Notes: generated by a model not told the origin, from the letters alone. 64,000 nt of DNA from Rhizobium sp. Leaf453 (GCF_001425605.1 NZ_LMRG01000007.1:100129-164128), one strand, 5' to 3'; shown: positions 36,350-46,464, counted from the first letter of the stretch. Numbers and translations are program-made.

Positions 36350-36658
36350 TCATCCGCCGAAGATGGCGCTGGCCAGCTTCCAAAGCGCGATCATGGTTCC
36401 GGCAATGGCAATGAGCGCATGAAACAGCAGGATGAGGATCAGCCGGGTGCGAAACGGCTCCTTGCGCGTCTTGTGACGCAACCATTGCTGGGCAGCGAGC
36501 GCGCCAAGGCTGCCGCCGATGAAGGCAAGGCCGAGCAGCCGGCCTTCGGGAATGCGCCAGGCGCCGCCGCGTGCCGCCTGCTTGTCCCACCAGAAGACGC
36601 AGAAGGTGACGATATTGAGCAGCAGAAGGATCGCAAGGATGGTTAGGGCCGTTGTCAT
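36350..36658 (-). CDS. DUF1294 family membrane protein
   Basis: A 102-residue protein with an N-terminal helix ([20 protein letters not shown]), the family core [38 protein letters not shown], and a last helix. This is the DUF1294 family, sometimes fused to a cold-shock domain; here it stands alone. It lies 149 bases from gatB, divergent. Function unknown. Confidence 0.83.
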   Translation of the reverse strand: MTTALTILAILLLLNIVTFCVFWWDKQAARGGAWRIPEGRLLGLAFIGGSLGALAAQQWLRHKTRKEPFRTRLILILLFHALIAIAGTMIALWKLASAIFGG

Positions 36659-36807
36659 GGCCGATACGATACCGGGTAGGTCTGAACGGAGCGCAAACAC
36701 ATGGTTCCCGCCTGTTTGCACGGCTGCCGCGCGCGACAAGCCTTGCACGCCCTAGCCAATTGTTCTACCGAGGGAACCACGAATTCGAGCTTACAGAAGA
36801 GCATTCC

Positions 36808-38310
36808 ATGACCCTCGTCGACGTCCGCATCTCCGAACCGAAACGCTATATTCCCGGCGCCACTGGCGACTGGGAAGTGATCATCGGCATGGAAGTCCAT
36901 GCCCAGGTGACGAGCAATTCGAAGCTGTTTTCGGGCGCATCGACGACGTTCGGCAATGCGCCGAACGCCAACGTGTCGCTCGTTGATGCGGCCATGCCCG
37001 GCATGCTGCCCGTCATTAACGAGGAATGCGTCAAGCAGGCGGTTCGCACAGGCCTCGGCCTGAAGGCGAAGATCAACAACCGCTCGATCTTCGACCGCAA
37101 GAACTATTTCTATCCGGACCTGCCGCAGGGCTACCAGATTTCGCAGTTCAAGGACCCGATCGTCGGCGAAGGCAAGATCATCATTTCCGTCGGTCCGGAT
37201 CGTCAGGGCCAGTTCGAGGATGTCGAGATCGGCATTGAGCGGCTGCACTTGGAACAGGATGCCGGTAAGTCGATGCACGACCAGAGCCCGACCATGTCCT
37301 ATGTCGACCTGAACCGGTCGGGCGTGGCGCTGATGGAAATCGTCTCCAAACCGGACATGCGCTCGTCGGATGAAGCCAAGGCCTATATGACCAAGCTGCG
37401 GTCGATCGTGCGCTATCTCGGCACCTGTGACGGCAACATGGACGAGGGCTCGATGCGCGCCGACGTCAACGTCTCCGTGCGCAAGCCCGGTGCCGATTTC
37501 GGCACACGCTGCGAGATCAAGAACGTCAACTCCATCCGCTTCATCGGCCAGGCCATCGAATTCGAAGCCCGCCGCCAGATCGCGATTCTGGAGGAGGGCG
37601 GTACGATCGACCAGGAAACCCGCCTGTTCGACCCGAACAAGGGCGAGACCCGGTCGATGCGCTCGAAGGAAGATGCGCACGATTACCGCTATTTCCCCGA
37701 TCCTGACCTGCTGCCGCTCGAATTCGACGATTCCTTCGTTGTGGCGTTGAAGGCGGACCTACCGGAATTGCCGGATGACAAGAAGGACCGTTTCGTCAGC
37801 GAACTCGGCCTGTCGGTCTATGACGCCTCCGTGCTCGTCTCGGACAAGGCGATTGCCGACTATTTCGAGGCTGTGGCTGAAGGCCGTGATGGCAAGGCGG
37901 CTGCAAACTGGGTCATCAACGACCTGCTTGGCGCGTTGAACAAAGCCGGCAAAGGCATTGAAGAGACTCCGGTTTCGCCCGCCCAACTCGGTGGCATTCT
38001 CGATCTCATCAAGTCGGAAGTTATTTCCGGCAAGATCGCCAAGGATCTTTTCGAAATCGTCTGGAACGAGGGCGGCGATCCGGCCAAACTGGTCGAAAGC
38101 CGTGGCATGAAGCAGGTCACCGATACCGGCGCCATTGAAAAGGCCGTCGACGAAATCATCGCCGCCAATCCGGATCAGGTTGCCAAGGTTCAGGCCAAGC
38201 CCTCGCTTGCCGGCTGGTTTGTCGGTCAGGTGATGAAGTCGACCGGCGGCAAGGCCAACCCGCAGGCCGTCCAGGCGCTGGTCAAGGCCAAGCTCGGTAT
38301 CGAGGACTAA
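36808..38310 (+). CDS. gatB: Aspartyl/glutamyl-tRNA amidotransferase subunit B
   Basis: A 500-residue protein with the GatB catalytic N-terminal part ([34 protein letters not shown]-type kinase-like loop in [24 protein letters not shown]) and a C-terminal YqeY/tail domain. It activates the misacylated aminoacyl-tRNA with ATP and amidates it using ammonia from GatA. ATG 36808 matches the conserved N-terminus [17 protein letters not shown] seen in rhizobia. Confidence 0.97.
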   Translation: MTLVDVRISEPKRYIPGATGDWEVIIGMEVHAQVTSNSKLFSGASTTFGNAPNANVSLVDAAMPGMLPVINEECVKQAVRTGLGLKAKINNRSIFDRKNYFYPDLPQGYQISQFKDPIVGEGKIIISVGPDRQGQFEDVEIGIERLHLEQDAGKSMHDQSPTMSYVDLNRSGVALMEIVSKPDMRSSDEAKAYMTKLRSIVRYLGTCDGNMDEGSMRADVNVSVRKPGADFGTRCEIKNVNSIRFIGQAIEFEARRQIAILEEGGTIDQETRLFDPNKGETRSMRSKEDAHDYRYFPDPDLLPLEFDDSFVVALKADLPELPDDKKDRFVSELGLSVYDASVLVSDKAIADYFEAVAEGRDGKAAANWVINDLLGALNKAGKGIEETPVSPAQLGGILDLIKSEVISGKIAKDLFEIVWNEGGDPAKLVESRGMKQVTDTGAIEKAVDEIIAANPDQVAKVQAKPSLAGWFVGQVMKSTGGKANPQAVQALVKAKLGIED

Positions 38311-38354
38311 GCAATTCCAGGAAAACTGTTACGCGGTTTTTCGTCCGGAATTGC
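38311..38354 (+). terminator. Hairpin after gatB
   Basis: GCAATTCC (38311-38318) pairs with GGAATTGC (38347-38354), and AAAAC pairs with GTTTT inside. It begins at the base after the gatB stop and ends 18 bases before the next gene, so it may partly terminate gatB transcripts. Confidence 0.45.
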
Positions 38355-38372
38355 GATTGAAAGGCACAAAAC

Positions 38373-38858
38373 ATGTTCTTCGTCCGCACGGCCACGGAGC
38401 GGGATCTGGCGAAAGTCTCGGCGCTTCTCGGCGAGACCGCGCATGCGACCTATGATGCGCAGTACGGCGCCGAGAAGATCGACGAGATGACGGCCAAATG
38501 GTACTCGGTGGCTGCGCTGAAGGCCAATCTGCAGCGCAAGAACGGCGAGTTTCTAGTTGCCGATGACGGCAAGGTGATCGGCGGTATGGGCTTTGCATCC
38601 ATGTCCGAGACGCTGCACGAGACAGCGATCCTGCACCAACTCTACGTCCTGCCGCAGTTCCAGCGGCAGGGGATCGCACGCGACATCTTCGCCGAGCTTG
38701 AGACGTGCTTTCCCTATGCGGGTACGATGCGGGTCGAGGTCGAGGAAAACAATGCGAAGGCCATCGCCTTCTACGAGGCGCATGGTTTCGTCCGCGCAGG
38801 GGCGGGTGCCGCGACCTGGGGCATCCCGACGATCGCCATGGAGAAGGCGCTCGACTGA
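38373..38858 (+). CDS. GNAT family N-acetyltransferase
   Basis: A 161-residue acetyltransferase with FVRTATERDLAKVSALL at the start, the acetyl-CoA loop FQRQGIARDIFAELE and the NAKAIAFYEAHGFV motif. AAAGG precedes the ATG. It is followed 82 bases later by another GNAT gene of a different subtype, so the two are not a recent tandem duplicate. Confidence 0.87.
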   Translation: MFFVRTATERDLAKVSALLGETAHATYDAQYGAEKIDEMTAKWYSVAALKANLQRKNGEFLVADDGKVIGGMGFASMSETLHETAILHQLYVLPQFQRQGIARDIFAELETCFPYAGTMRVEVEENNAKAIAFYEAHGFVRAGAGAATWGIPTIAMEKALD

Positions 38859-38940
38859 GCAGCGCTGCTGCTTGCTGCCGAACCGTCACATTTCCTTCGT
38901 CATCGGCTGGCATGCCACGCGGAAAACAGGAATCCGACGC

Positions 38941-39414
38941 ATGCATGCCCCAAGACCGAATGTCAACATCAGGCCGGCCACTTGCGAGGATCTCGCCGAC
39001 ATCATCGCCCTGTTCGCTTCGGACACTGTCGGTGGTCATGGCGATACGACTGATGGCGATGCTTTCCCGGATTACCTCGCGGCATTTGAGCACATTCTCG
39101 CAACACCGACAGAGACGCTCTATGTCGCCATTCTGGACGACGCAGTGGTCGGCACGTTCCAGACGACGATGCTGCGCACGCTCGTCGGGCGTGGTAGCTC
39201 CTCGATGATGATCGAGGCGGTGCAAACGCGCGAGGATATGTGCGGCAGGGGGATCGGCGAGGCGATGATGCGCTTTGCCGTCGGGGAGGCGCAACGGCTC
39301 GGTCTTTCCAAGGTTCAACTGACGTCGAACGGCAAGCGCAAGGACGCCCACCGCTTCTATGAGCGCGTCGGTTTCGAGCCGTCGCATCTCGGCTTCAAGA
39401 TCCGGTTGAAATAG
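38941..39414 (+). CDS. GNAT family N-acetyltransferase
   Basis: A 157-residue acetyltransferase: NIRPATCEDLADIIALFASD, the MMIEAVQTREDMCGRGIGEAMMRFAV acetyl-CoA loop and KDAHRFYERVGFEPSHLGFKI. The EAVQTRE-RGxGxG pattern and the closing FYERVGFEPSHxGFK are typical of the PhnO/RimI-like group. ATG 38941 has AGGA ten bases upstream. Substrate unknown. Confidence 0.86.
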   Translation: MHAPRPNVNIRPATCEDLADIIALFASDTVGGHGDTTDGDAFPDYLAAFEHILATPTETLYVAILDDAVVGTFQTTMLRTLVGRGSSSMMIEAVQTREDMCGRGIGEAMMRFAVGEAQRLGLSKVQLTSNGKRKDAHRFYERVGFEPSHLGFKIRLK

Positions 39415-39523
39415 CTGCAGTGCAACGGAATCGCTGGACAATCGGTAGCCTGCGCGGCATAAGCGGGGCAGGAATAGTGTGTATCCGCCCGTCCATCGCA
39501 CGGCGCGGTCAAGGACGGCAATC

Positions 39524-39919
39524 ATGAAGTCTCTGCTGCAGATTTTTACCTGGTGGAACGGACAGACGATCGGCACCCGGTTCCATACCTGGCGCTTCGG
39601 CAAGCGCGTCGGTTCGGACGATCAGGGCAATGTCTATTATCAGGGTGGCAAGGATTCCGAAGGGCGCACGCGCCGCTGGGTGATCTACAAGGATTATGCC
39701 GAAGCCTCTGCCATTCCTCCGGGTTGGCACGGCTGGATGCATCACCGCACGGATGTGTCGCCGGCTGACGAGAATTACAAGCCGCGCGAATGGCAGAAGC
39801 CGCATCGGCTGAATGGCACGGGTTCCGCGGATGCCTACCGCCCGCAGGGCTCGATCAACAGTACCGGCGAACGTCCACGGGTGACCGGTGACTACGACGC
39901 CTGGACGCCGCGTTCCTGA
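39524..39919 (+). CDS. NADH:ubiquinone oxidoreductase subunit NDUFA12
   Basis: A 131-residue protein with the B17.2/NDUFA12 pattern: LLQIFTWWNGQTIGTRFHTWRFGKRVGSDDQGNVYYQ, RRWVIYKDYAEASAIPPGWHGWMHHRTD, and the proline-rich C-terminus YDAWTP. It is a supernumerary subunit of respiratory complex I shared by mitochondria and alphaproteobacteria, located at the inner membrane. ATG 39524 gives the family length. The main nuo operon is not in the window, as is usual. Confidence 0.93.
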   Translation: MKSLLQIFTWWNGQTIGTRFHTWRFGKRVGSDDQGNVYYQGGKDSEGRTRRWVIYKDYAEASAIPPGWHGWMHHRTDVSPADENYKPREWQKPHRLNGTGSADAYRPQGSINSTGERPRVTGDYDAWTPRS

Positions 39920-40045
39920 GACGATTGAAGCAGGGCTTTCCTGAATTTGTTGATTGCTCCGTTGGCATCATGCCTCGGCCACATTTGATGTTTAGCGCCT
40001 GATATCCGGTGGTTAGGCCGAGTATCGCGCGGGAGACGGGTGTTC

Positions 40046-40489
40046 ATGGTAGTTTCAGGTCAGCGAATTCAGATGCGCCGGTTTCTGGTTGCAGCTGCCG
40101 CATTCGCGATTGCCAGCACATCTTATCTGTCTGCCGCGCAGGCCGCCCGTATCACCAATCCAGTGGCCGTCTTCTCCGGTATCGACAAGATCACCGGGCG
40201 CATTACGACGTTCGATGTGTATATCGGTGAAACCGTACAGTTCGGCGCGCTGCAGGTGACACCGCGCGTCTGCTACAGCCGTGACGATACCGAAGCGCCA
40301 AAGACCGACACGTTTGTCGAAGTCGACGAAATCACGCTCGACCGCAAGATCCGCCGCATCTTCACCGGTTGGATGTTTGCCGACAGCCCCGGCCTGAACG
40401 CCGTCGAGCACCCCGTCTATGACGTCTGGCTGAACAGCTGCAAGGCAAAGTCGGACCTGCCGCCGCCGGATGATGCGGCCAAGCAGTAA
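40046..40489 (+). CDS. DUF2155 secreted protein
   Basis: A 147-residue protein with signal peptide (FLVAAAAFAIASTSYLSAAQAA) and the DUF2155 core: DKITGRITTFDVYIGETVQFGALQVTPRVCYSR, then FTGWMFADSPGLNAVEHPVYDVWLNSCK. The two conserved Cys may form a disulfide. ATG 40046 has GGGAGA upstream; ATG 40073 would give a shorter n-region. The order NDUFA12-DUF2155-aat is common in rhizobia. Function unknown. Confidence 0.87.
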   Translation: MVVSGQRIQMRRFLVAAAAFAIASTSYLSAAQAARITNPVAVFSGIDKITGRITTFDVYIGETVQFGALQVTPRVCYSRDDTEAPKTDTFVEVDEITLDRKIRRIFTGWMFADSPGLNAVEHPVYDVWLNSCKAKSDLPPPDDAAKQ

Positions 40490-40506
40490 CCGGAATATTC
40501 CGAATT

Positions 40507-41121
40507 TCAGAACGGCAGATGCGGCGAATCGATCGCCCGCTCCAGCATCTTCACATAACGCGCCTTGGGCACGTCGATGGCGCCGAAATTCTTGAGGTGC
40601 TCGGTGGTGAATTGTGTGTCGAGAAGCCTGAAGCCGTTCTGGCGCAGGCGTTCCACCAAATGCACGAGGCAGATTTTCGACGCATCTGTGCGGCGCGAAA
40701 ACATGCTCTCGCCAAAGAAGGCCGCGCCGAGTGAGACACCATAAAGCCCGCCAACCAGTTCATCGCCGTCCCAGGCTTCCACCGAGTGAGCGTAACCCAT
40801 GTCATGGAGCGCCGTGTAGAGAGAACGGATCCTGCGGTTGATCCAGGTTGTCGGCCGGTCCAGGGCAGGGGCAGCGCATCCTTCCATCACCGCCTCGAAA
40901 GCCGTGTCGTAGCGGATGTCGAACGGCGCACGGCGAATGGTCTTCGTCAGGCTTTTGGAAATGTGGAACTCATCGAGCGGGATGATGCCGCGCAATTCCG
41001 GCTCGACCCAGAAGAGATCGGGGTCATCGGCGCTGTCGGCCATCGGGAAAAGACCGATGGAATAGGCCCGCAGCAACAAATCCGGTGTAATGTCCGGTTG
41101 CCTGCTGCAGGTGCCTTTCAT
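40507..41121 (-). CDS. aat: Leucyl/phenylalanyl-tRNA--protein transferase
   Basis: A 204-residue enzyme with the Aat signature: [78 protein letters not shown] and [16 protein letters not shown]. It adds Leu or Phe to N-terminal Arg/Lys for ClpAP degradation. The start codon abuts the palindromic element at 41121-41395, whose terminal repeat supplies the likely ribosome site (GAGG seven bases upstream). Confidence 0.96.
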   Translation of the reverse strand: MKGTCSRQPDITPDLLLRAYSIGLFPMADSADDPDLFWVEPELRGIIPLDEFHISKSLTKTIRRAPFDIRYDTAFEAVMEGCAAPALDRPTTWINRRIRSLYTALHDMGYAHSVEAWDGDELVGGLYGVSLGAAFFGESMFSRRTDASKICLVHLVERLRQNGFRLLDTQFTTEHLKNFGAIDVPKARYVKMLERAIDSPHLPF

Positions 41122-41395
41122 TTAGAGCCTCATTTCTCTTATACGATCCATTCTGTCGGCTCAAAACGGCCATCCCGCAAGAAGGATGGTGCGGAGCGAT
41201 GCGATACCATCGGTCAAGCCATCCGCCGCAGTGGGTGGCCGTTTTCAGCCGACCCGAAGGGCTGGATGAATTCTGGCTATTACCGTCGCCGGCCGCCTCG
41301 ACCGCAGCTTTTTCTGCGCTCTTCGCCAACCGCCTTGGTCCTAGCCAGAATTCCTTCCAGCAGGATGGGTCGTATAAGAGAAATGAGGCTCTAAA
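41121..41395. repeat. 275-base palindromic MITE-like element
   Basis: Terminal inverted repeats of 29 bases (41121-41149 and 41367-41395) match with one mismatch and end in TTTAGAGCC/GGCTCTAAA; weaker pairing continues about 14 bases inward. Inside are two further inverted repeats: 15 bases with one mismatch at 41158-41172/41236-41250, and 12 perfect bases GAATTCTGGCTA/TAGCCAGAATTC at 41268-41279/41342-41353. There is no coding potential. This resembles rhizobial intergenic mosaic elements or a MITE. It fills exactly the gap between the aat start codon and the accC stop codon. Confidence 0.7.
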
Positions 41396-41398
41396 GCC

Positions 41399-42742
41399 TC
41401 ATTCGGCCGACTGGGCCAGATAGTTTTCCAGCCAGTGAATGTCGTAGTCACCGTTGGCGATGTCCTGATTGTTGATCAGGTCCTGGAACAGCGGCAGCGT
41501 CGTCTTGATACCGTCGATGACGAATTCGTCAAGGACGCGGCGCAGGCGCATCATGCATTCGACGCGGGTGCGCCCGTGCACGATCAACTTGCCGATCAGG
41601 CTGTCATAGTAGGGCGGGATCTTGTAACCCTGATAAGCGCCGGAATCGACGCGCACGCCAAGGCCGCCGGGCGTGTGGAACGTCGTGATCGTGCCGGGCG
41701 ACGGCACGAACGTGCGCGGGTCCTCGGCATTGATACGGCATTCGATGGCGTGGCCCGCGAAGACGATCTCGTCCTGCGTGACCGACAGGCCACCCCCGGA
41801 CGCGACGCGAATCTGTTCGTGCACGAGGTCGATGCCGGTGATGGCTTCGGTGATCGGGTGTTCCACCTGCAGGCGGGTGTTCATTTCGATGAAATAGAAC
41901 TCGCCGTTCTCGTAAAGGAACTCGATCGTGCCGGCGCCGCGATACTTCAGCTTGCGCATGGCATCGGCGCAGATTTCGCCGATCGCCATCCGTTGCTCGA
42001 CGTTCAGCGCCGGCGAATTGGCCTCTTCCCAGACCTTCTGGTGGCGGCGCTGCAACGAGCAGTCGCGTTCGCCCAGATGGATGGCATTGCCTTCGCCGTC
42101 GCCGACGACCTGGATTTCGATATGGCGCGGCTTGCCGAGGTATTTTTCCATGTAGACGGCGTCGTTGCCGAACGCGGCGAGCGCCTCGGAACGAGCAGTC
42201 GAAACGGCTTCTTCGAGGTCGGCTTCGGTCTTGGCGACCTTCATGCCGCGTCCGCCACCGCCCGCTGTCGCCTTGATCAGGACCGGGAAGCCGATCTCGC
42301 GGGCGATTTCGAGCGCGTTCTCGGGCTTCACCTCACCGGCGGAACCGGGGACGACGGGGATGCCGAGCGCCTTTGCCGTTTCCTTTGCGGTGATTTTGTC
42401 ACCCATGATGCGGATATGATCGGCGGTCGGGCCGATGAACGTAATGCCGTGCGCGTCGAGAATGTCGGCGAACTTGGCATTTTCCGACAGGAAACCGTAA
42501 CCCGGATGAACGGCGTCGGCGCCAGTGATTTCACAGGCGGCAACGATCTGGTGAATGTTCAGATAGCTGTCGCGCGACGGCGGCGGACCGATGCAGACGC
42601 TTTCGTCGGCAAGGCGCACATGCATCGCATTGGCGTCAGCCGTGGAGTGAACCGCGACGGTTGCGATACCCAGTTCCTTGCAGGCGCGCAGGACCCGGAG
42701 GGCGATTTCGCCGCGATTGGCAATGAGGACCTTGGAAATCAT
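41399..42742 (-). CDS. accC: Acetyl-CoA carboxylase biotin carboxylase subunit
   Basis: A 447-residue ATP-grasp enzyme: the N-terminal [25 protein letters not shown], the glycine-rich ATP loop [40 protein letters not shown] and [14 protein letters not shown]. It carboxylates the biotin on AccB in fatty-acid synthesis. accB lies 9 bases upstream and aroQ before that, forming one leftward unit aroQ-accB-accC. Confidence 0.97.
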   Translation of the reverse strand: MISKVLIANRGEIALRVLRACKELGIATVAVHSTADANAMHVRLADESVCIGPPPSRDSYLNIHQIVAACEITGADAVHPGYGFLSENAKFADILDAHGITFIGPTADHIRIMGDKITAKETAKALGIPVVPGSAGEVKPENALEIAREIGFPVLIKATAGGGGRGMKVAKTEADLEEAVSTARSEALAAFGNDAVYMEKYLGKPRHIEIQVVGDGEGNAIHLGERDCSLQRRHQKVWEEANSPALNVEQRMAIGEICADAMRKLKYRGAGTIEFLYENGEFYFIEMNTRLQVEHPITEAITGIDLVHEQIRVASGGGLSVTQDEIVFAGHAIECRINAEDPRTFVPSPGTITTFHTPGGLGVRVDSGAYQGYKIPPYYDSLIGKLIVHGRTRVECMMRLRRVLDEFVIDGIKTTLPLFQDLINNQDIANGDYDIHWLENYLAQSAE

Positions 42743-42751
42743 CTGTTTGGC

Positions 42752-43219
42752 CTATTCGATGACGACAAGCGCTTCGCCGTATTCGACCGGCGTGCCGTCT
42801 TCAACGAAGATTTCAGTGACCTTGCCGGAGCGCGGCGCCGGAATCTGGTTCATCGTCTTCATGGCTTCGATGATCAGGATGGTCTGGCCTTCCTTGACCA
42901 CGGCGCCGACTTCGACGAATGGGCGCGATCCCGGAGCCGGCGACAGATAGGCCGTGCCGACCATGGGGGCGGTGACCGCATTCTTCGACAACCGGGCTTC
43001 CGCTACAGGGGCGGCAGCAACCGCTGCGCCGGCGGAAGTAACCTGAAGCGGTGCTACGGCGGGGACGGGAGCGGAGACGTATTGCGGCGTACCGGCGCGT
43101 GAAACGCGAATGCGCAGGTCGTCCTGCTCCACTTCGATTTCGGTGAGATCGGTCTCGTTGAGAATATTGGCGAGATCGCGGATCAGCGACTGGTCGATCG
43201 CGGGTTTCTTGTCAGCCAT
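42752..43219 (-). CDS. accB: Biotin carboxyl carrier protein of acetyl-CoA carboxylase
   Basis: A 155-residue protein: N-terminal helical part, an Ala/Pro/Val linker (about 48-75) and a C-terminal biotinyl domain with EAMKTMNQI, in which K121 is the biotin site. It follows aroQ by 23 bases and precedes accC by 9. Confidence 0.97.
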   Translation of the reverse strand: MADKKPAIDQSLIRDLANILNETDLTEIEVEQDDLRIRVSRAGTPQYVSAPVPAVAPLQVTSAGAAVAAAPVAEARLSKNAVTAPMVGTAYLSPAPGSRPFVEVGAVVKEGQTILIIEAMKTMNQIPAPRSGKVTEIFVEDGTPVEYGEALVVIE

Positions 43220-43242
43220 GGGTGTGAGCCTCTGTGTTCTTT

Positions 43243-43689
43243 TTATTTCGTGATTTGGGTGAGTGTCTTTAGCGCATTGAGCGCAAGAATGTAACTGTCG
43301 GCGCCGAAACCGCAGATAACGCCCTTTGCGGCCGGGGCAAGCATCGACTTGTGCCGGAATTCCTCGCGCGCATGGACATTCGAGAGGTGCAGTTCAACGA
43401 CGGGAATACCGATCGCCTTGGCCGCATCGTGCAGGGCAATCGACGTGTGGGTGTAGGCGCCGGCATTGATCGCAATACCGGCAGCCACTTCACCGGCCTC
43501 GTGGAACCAGTCGACAAGATCCCCCTCATGGTTGCTCTGCCGACAAACAACGTCGAGACCGAGCGACTTGCCATGTTCGACACACATTGCCTCGATATCC
43601 GCCAGTGTCTGGCCGCCGTAAATACCGGGCTCGCGCTTGCCGAGCGCGTTGAGGTTGGGGCCGTTCAGCACGAAAATTGTCGATGGCAT
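43243..43689 (-). CDS. aroQ: 3-dehydroquinate dehydratase, type II
   Basis: A 148-residue enzyme with [20 protein letters not shown] (the mobile active-site loop with catalytic Arg/Tyr), [34 protein letters not shown] and [15 protein letters not shown]. It performs the third shikimate step as a dodecamer. Linkage to accB-accC is widespread in bacteria. Confidence 0.97.
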   Translation of the reverse strand: MPSTIFVLNGPNLNALGKREPGIYGGQTLADIEAMCVEHGKSLGLDVVCRQSNHEGDLVDWFHEAGEVAAGIAINAGAYTHTSIALHDAAKAIGIPVVELHLSNVHAREEFRHKSMLAPAAKGVICGFGADSYILALNALKTLTQITK

Positions 43690-43813
43690 AAGGGATCCGG
43701 TCCGATAATCGAGCGTTACCTATAGACCGATGGTCCCACAAGGAAAAGCCCTTTGCCTCCCTGCGGGATTTGTCCACAAGCGATGGGGAATTGCGACTTC
43801 AAACCGATCGGCT

Positions 43814-44581
43814 TCAGCAGACCGTCTTGCCGCAGGTGCGGACATTCGTCACCTTGGCTTCGATCTCCTCGGCACCGACAGCGCCGTAGACCGCTTCCTT
43901 GCCGACGACATAGGACGGTGTTCCGGTGATGCCGAGGTCATTGGCGAGCGTGTAGACGACCTTCACGGCATCGTCCTGCGTATTCTCGGCCATCTTCTTG
44001 CGCATATCAGCCTCGGAGACACCAAGGCTGGTCGCGACTGCCATGGCGGTTTCCTCGTTGGCCCGATCCTCGCCGCCCAGCAGGGCGCGGTGGAATTCGC
44101 CGTATTTCTCTGGGGCGATGGCCCGGAATGCGGTGCTGACCTTGTGCGCAGCCATCGAATCGGGGCCGAGGATCGGCAGTTCCTTCAGCACGAAGCGAAC
44201 GTTCTTGTCGTTCTCAAGGATGGTTTCCATGTCGGAGAGGGCGCGTTTGCAATAGCCGCAATTGTAATCGTAGAATTCGACGATGGTGACGTCGCCGTTC
44301 GGGTTGCCGAGCGTTACATCATACGGCGACTGGAAGATTTCTTTGTCGTTCTTGGTGATCGCGGCTTGCGCCTGCGCCATCTGCTCGTCAGCCTGCTTTT
44401 GCTTCAGCGCCTTTTGTGCTTCCAGCAGAATTTCAGGATTGGCGACGAGGTATTCCTTGATGAAATCGCCGATCTCCTGCTTCTGCTTTTCGTCAAGCGC
44501 ATAGGAAGCCTGCGGCAGCACCGTGCCAGCGGAAAACAGGATGAGTGTCGCGGCGATGATCTTGCGGGCGTTGAATGCCAT
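43814..44581 (-). CDS. DsbA-family thiol oxidoreductase, periplasmic
   Basis: A 255-residue protein with signal peptide (to about A28), an N-terminal charged helical stretch (30-80, KQKQEIGDFIKEYLVANPEI, as in ScsC/DsbA-like proteins where it mediates oligomerisation), and a thioredoxin fold with C108-GY-C111 and cis-Pro in GITGTPSYVV. Two extra Cys close the protein (RTCGKTVC). It may oxidise or isomerise disulfides of envelope proteins. It is divergent to the aminotransferase gene. Confidence 0.9.
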   Translation of the reverse strand: MAFNARKIIAATLILFSAGTVLPQASYALDEKQKQEIGDFIKEYLVANPEILLEAQKALKQKQADEQMAQAQAAITKNDKEIFQSPYDVTLGNPNGDVTIVEFYDYNCGYCKRALSDMETILENDKNVRFVLKELPILGPDSMAAHKVSTAFRAIAPEKYGEFHRALLGGEDRANEETAMAVATSLGVSEADMRKKMAENTQDDAVKVVYTLANDLGITGTPSYVVGKEAVYGAVGAEEIEAKVTNVRTCGKTVC

Positions 44582-44793
44582 GGTGGTCCTCGTTGTCTCT
44601 CGGTCTATGTCTGTCGTTCAAGGTTTAAGGCCGGTCAACAGCTTGTTTGAAAGACAACAGAATTTCGCCCAAGCATAGGGCGGTGCTGCGCCAAACGAAA
44701 CTGCAAAATCGGCGGAAGTGCGGCGCTCGCGCACTTGTGAAGCCCTTTGCGATCAGGCACATGCCAGAGGCCAATATCAAAAACACCGAGGAC

Positions 44794-45957
44794 ATGCCGT
44801 TGAAGCCGCTTTCCGCCCGTAGTTCCGTCGAACCCTTCCACGCGATGGATGTCCTGGCGGAAGCCACCAAGCGTCGTGAAGCCGGTTATCCCGTCATTTC
44901 CATGGCGGTCGGCCAGCCGAGCCATCCGGCGCCGAAGGCTGCATTGGAAGCAGCGCGCGCAGCGCTCGGTCATGGGCGGCTCGGTTACACGGATGCATTG
45001 GGGACCTCGTCACTGCGCATAGCCATTGCCAGGCACTACCGCAGCCGTTACGGCGTCGAGATCGATCCGCAGCGTGTTGCCGTGACGACGGGATCTTCAG
45101 CGGGTTTCAATCTCGCCTTCCTCGCCCTGTTCGATCCCGGCGATTGCGTGGCGATCGCGCGTCCCGGTTATCCGGCCTATCGCAACATCCTTGCGGCACT
45201 CGGACTGACGGTGGTCGAGGTCGAGGCGGGCGCCGAAAATGGCTTTACGCTGACGCCGGAAGGGCTTGATACGGCGGCGAAACAGGCGGGCAGGGCGATC
45301 AACGGCGTGTTGCTGGCCAGTCCTGCCAACCCGACGGGCACGGTCACTGGTCGCGCCGGCTTGAAGGCTCTGGCAGACTATTGCCGCGATCGCGACATCG
45401 CGTTCATCTCCGACGAAATCTACCACGGACTAACTTTCGCGGGTGAGGAAACCACGGCGCTGAGCGTTACTGACGAAGCCGTGATTATCAATTCCTTCTC
45501 CAAATATTATTGCATGACCGGCTGGCGAATCGGCTGGATGGTGCTGCCGGAAACACAGGTCCGGGCATTCGAGCGCATCGCCCAGAGCCTCTACATCTCG
45601 CCGCCCGAACTGTCGCAGATCGCGGCGGAGGCAGCGCTCGGCTGTGAGGCCGAACTCGACGTCTACAAGGCCTCCTACGGCGCCAACCGCGCGCTGCTGT
45701 TGAAGCGGCTTCCGGAAATCGGATTCGATATCGTCTCGCCGATGGACGGTGCGTTTTATGCCTATGCTGATGTCAGCCGTTTCACCAATGACAGCATGGA
45801 TTTCGCGAGAAAGATGCTGGCGGAAATCAATGTCGCGGCCACGCCTGGCCTTGATTTCGATCCGATCGAAGGCCATCGCGCCATGCGGTTTTCCTATGCG
45901 GGGGCAGAGGCGGACATGATCGAAGCGATGGATCGAATTTCCCGATGGCTGGCGTAA
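44794..45957 (+). CDS. PLP-dependent aminotransferase, class I/II
   Basis: A 387-residue fold-type I enzyme: ISMAVGQPSHPAP, GRLGYTDALGTSSLR, VTTGSSAGFNLAFLALFDPGD, ASPANPTGTV, FISDEIYHGL and the PLP lysine in INSFSKYYCMTGWRIGWM. It is closest to the aspartate/alanine aminotransferase group; amino acid specificity cannot be read. ATG 44794 (MPLKPLSARSSVEPFHAMDVL) matches the family start; ATG 44761 would add 11 residues. Confidence 0.88.
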   Translation: MPLKPLSARSSVEPFHAMDVLAEATKRREAGYPVISMAVGQPSHPAPKAALEAARAALGHGRLGYTDALGTSSLRIAIARHYRSRYGVEIDPQRVAVTTGSSAGFNLAFLALFDPGDCVAIARPGYPAYRNILAALGLTVVEVEAGAENGFTLTPEGLDTAAKQAGRAINGVLLASPANPTGTVTGRAGLKALADYCRDRDIAFISDEIYHGLTFAGEETTALSVTDEAVIINSFSKYYCMTGWRIGWMVLPETQVRAFERIAQSLYISPPELSQIAAEAALGCEAELDVYKASYGANRALLLKRLPEIGFDIVSPMDGAFYAYADVSRFTNDSMDFARKMLAEINVAATPGLDFDPIEGHRAMRFSYAGAEADMIEAMDRISRWLA

Positions 45958-46093
45958 TCTGTCAGTATTTCAATGCGTTGATAGGCTTTCCGGAATCGAT
46001 CACTGACGGACATGAATCGGATTTTGAACCTGCCGGCGGCGAATGCGCGCCCGGCGGACGCGCAATATCTGAAAGTTCATCTGACCGGGCTGG

Positions 46094-46303
46094 TCAACGG
46101 CAGATCCGGACCTTCTTGACGACTGTATTGCCCTCATCATCCGTCGAGCGAACCTTACGGACAACGCAGACCGGTTCATAGGCCGTGTCATAGCTCTTGT
46201 AATAGTAGTCATTGTAGCGCTGGCGTCCTTCACCCTGGGAGGCGTTCGCGAAGGATGTCAGCGAGATCGTGGCAAGGGCTGCGGCGACAATAAGACGACG
46301 CAT
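46094..46303 (-). CDS. Small secreted Tyr-rich protein
   Basis: A 69-residue protein with signal peptide (MRRLIVAAALATISLTSFANA) and a 48-residue mature part containing RYNDYYYKSYDTAYEP and a C-terminal VCVVRKVRSTDDEGNTVVKKVRICR. The two cysteines (in PVCVV and RIC) could pair. GAGGAGA precedes the ATG. I know similar short proteins from rhizobia, but no function. Confidence 0.72.
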   Translation of the reverse strand: MRRLIVAAALATISLTSFANASQGEGRQRYNDYYYKSYDTAYEPVCVVRKVRSTDDEGNTVVKKVRICR

Positions 46304-46410
46304 GATTGTCTCCTCTGGTTGAGACCGGACAGGCCCATCCCATCCAGCCATCAGGAGTGTGTCACATCAATCGCCATTGCCCTGTTCCGGTTGGAACAGT
46401 CGCTCAAACG

Positions 46411-46441
46411 AAAAGACCGGCCAATTGCTTGGCCGGTCTTT
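46411..46441 (-). terminator. Terminator of rne
   Basis: AAAGACCGGCC (46412-46422) pairs with GGCCGGTCTTT (46431-46441). On the minus strand the stem is followed by TTTT. It lies 24 bases past the rne stop. Confidence 0.75.
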
Positions 46442-46464
46442 GTATTCAAAAGTCAGAAATGGGC

